A stretch of 64,000 nt of DNA from Gorillibacterium timonense (GTDB lineage: Bacteria > Bacillota > Bacilli > Paenibacillales > NBRC-103111), in contig NZ_LN881720.1 of NCBI RefSeq assembly GCF_001457415.1, positions 182,109-246,108 of the forward strand, given 5' to 3'. Shown piece after piece: positions 63,551 to 64,000 of the stretch. Below the pieces are notes generated by a model that saw only the letters and a program-made list of their open reading frames with translations, did not search any database and was not told where the DNA came from. Position 1 is the first letter of the stretch; the number at the start of each line of letters is the position of its first letter. The position numbers and the translations under genes are program-made.

Positions 63551-64000
63551 GAGGGTGTCCCAAAAGCAAGCTTTGGAACAAGCTCTGGAGCAAATGGGAT
63601 AGCCAAAAAAACGAAACGAAGGAGCTAAGCGGTCTGTATTCGCTTAGCTCCTTCGTTTTTGGCGTCTATCGCTGCCATCTTGAGCAAATTGTGGGCAAGC
63701 GACAACCACCCGACCTCGAGGCTCACCTTTGGTAAGCCTCGAAGCAGGAATCGTCTAAAGCCCCGGTTGTTCTTGATATCGCCAAACACAGGCTCTGGCT
63801 CAATCATGCGTTGTACGGCTAAGGCGTACCCTTCTGCACTGCGGAGCTTCTGTCTGGCCTGGTTCTTGAGCTGCATATATTTCATGCTGACCCTAATCTC
63901 ACGATTCCCTTGTGCTTTCGTACACTGTGATTTCAGCGGACAGTCCTCGCAGCTTGTGCTTCGGTAATGCCGGTATTCGATTTCATATCCGCTTTCCGTC
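63551..64000 (-). mobile_element. IS1182-like insertion sequence, left part
   Basis: GAGGGTGTCCCAAAAG at 63551-63566 looks like the terminal inverted repeat of IS1182-type elements. Next comes a long hairpin (GAAGGAGCTAAGC/GCTTAGCTCCTTC, about 63616-63656) and the end of a transposase gene that runs off the window. The other terminus is outside. Confidence 0.75.
63625..63999 (-). CDS. Transposase, IS1182-like, C-terminal fragment
   Basis: The minus frame is open to the window edge and gives about 124 residues. A cysteine cluster (YRSTSCEDCPLKSQCTKAQG) is followed by LRSAEGYALAVQRMIEPEPV and FGDIKNNRGFRRFLLRGLPK, then EVGWLSLAHNLLKMA. This is the characteristic C-terminal end of IS1182-family DDE transposases. 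The catalytic Asp residues lie beyond the window. It ends at 63625, inside a terminator-like hairpin. Confidence 0.88.
   Translation of the reverse strand, partial: TESGYEIEYRHYRSTSCEDCPLKSQCTKAQGNREIRVSMKYMQLKNQARQKLRSAEGYALAVQRMIEPEPVFGDIKNNRGFRRFLLRGLPKVSLEVGWLSLAHNLLKMAAIDAKNEGAKRIQTA

Overview
The window reads as the chromosome of a spore-forming, motile Gram-positive bacterium, most likely a member of the Paenibacillaceae. The evidence is the mix of genes: an ftsE-ftsX-M23-ctpB-minJ division block, pcrB-pcrA-ligA, a SleB/CwlJ-type wall hydrolase, MotA/MotB-type stator genes, an argCJBDF-GH cluster with a bifunctional ArgJ, strong Shine-Dalgarno sequences with frequent GTG/TTG starts, and ydaO and yybP-ykoY riboswitches. 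Coding DNA is GC-rich by eye. A few AT-rich patches stand out as probable acquisitions. The species cannot be named from this sequence.

Layout. 1-2.2 kb: the end of an M48-like peptidase and two secreted polysaccharide deacetylases. 2.6-11.4 kb: arginine biosynthesis, argC-J-B-D-F-G-H, behind a promoter with an ArgR-type box. 12-19.5 kb: ftsEX, an EnvC-like M23 protein, the PDZ protease CtpB and MinJ, interrupted by an inward-facing PadR/HAAS-type pair. 19.7-23.4 kb: a broken small gene, a TetR-SDR pair and the stator genes. 23.5-28.9 kb: uvrB and uvrA with LexA-like boxes. 29.5-38.3 kb: a siroheme sulfite/nitrite reductase, a lipoprotein, an EamA transporter facing a MocR regulator, a TIM-barrel isomerase, a second PadR/HAAS pair and a lipid kinase. 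38.5-45 kb: a U32 peptidase, a c-di-AMP (ydaO) riboswitch leading a small RCK_N-like protein, a GT39 glycosyltransferase and a nuclease-like/winged-helix protein. 45.9-49.3 kb: a SIMPL-domain protein, a quinone-oxidoreductase pseudogene with an insertion scar, a GNAT and an ArsR-DUF2087 regulator. 49.9-54.1 kb: a four-gene Gld-type ABC operon. 54.6-61.3 kb: a wall hydrolase and pcrB-pcrA-ligA. 61.3-63.5 kb: two TerC-family genes, each behind its own Mn2+ riboswitch. 63.55 kb to the end: the start of an IS1182-like element.

The most unusual non-coding signal is a dispersed palindromic element of about 99 bp. It has roughly ten copies here, five of them near full length, with 16-bp terminal inverted repeats, compensatory changes in two stems and a conserved loop. 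The spacers are also rich in short tandem repeats of several unrelated classes. Among the proteins, the best candidate for an undescribed function is the 132-residue RCK_N-like protein behind the c-di-AMP riboswitch.
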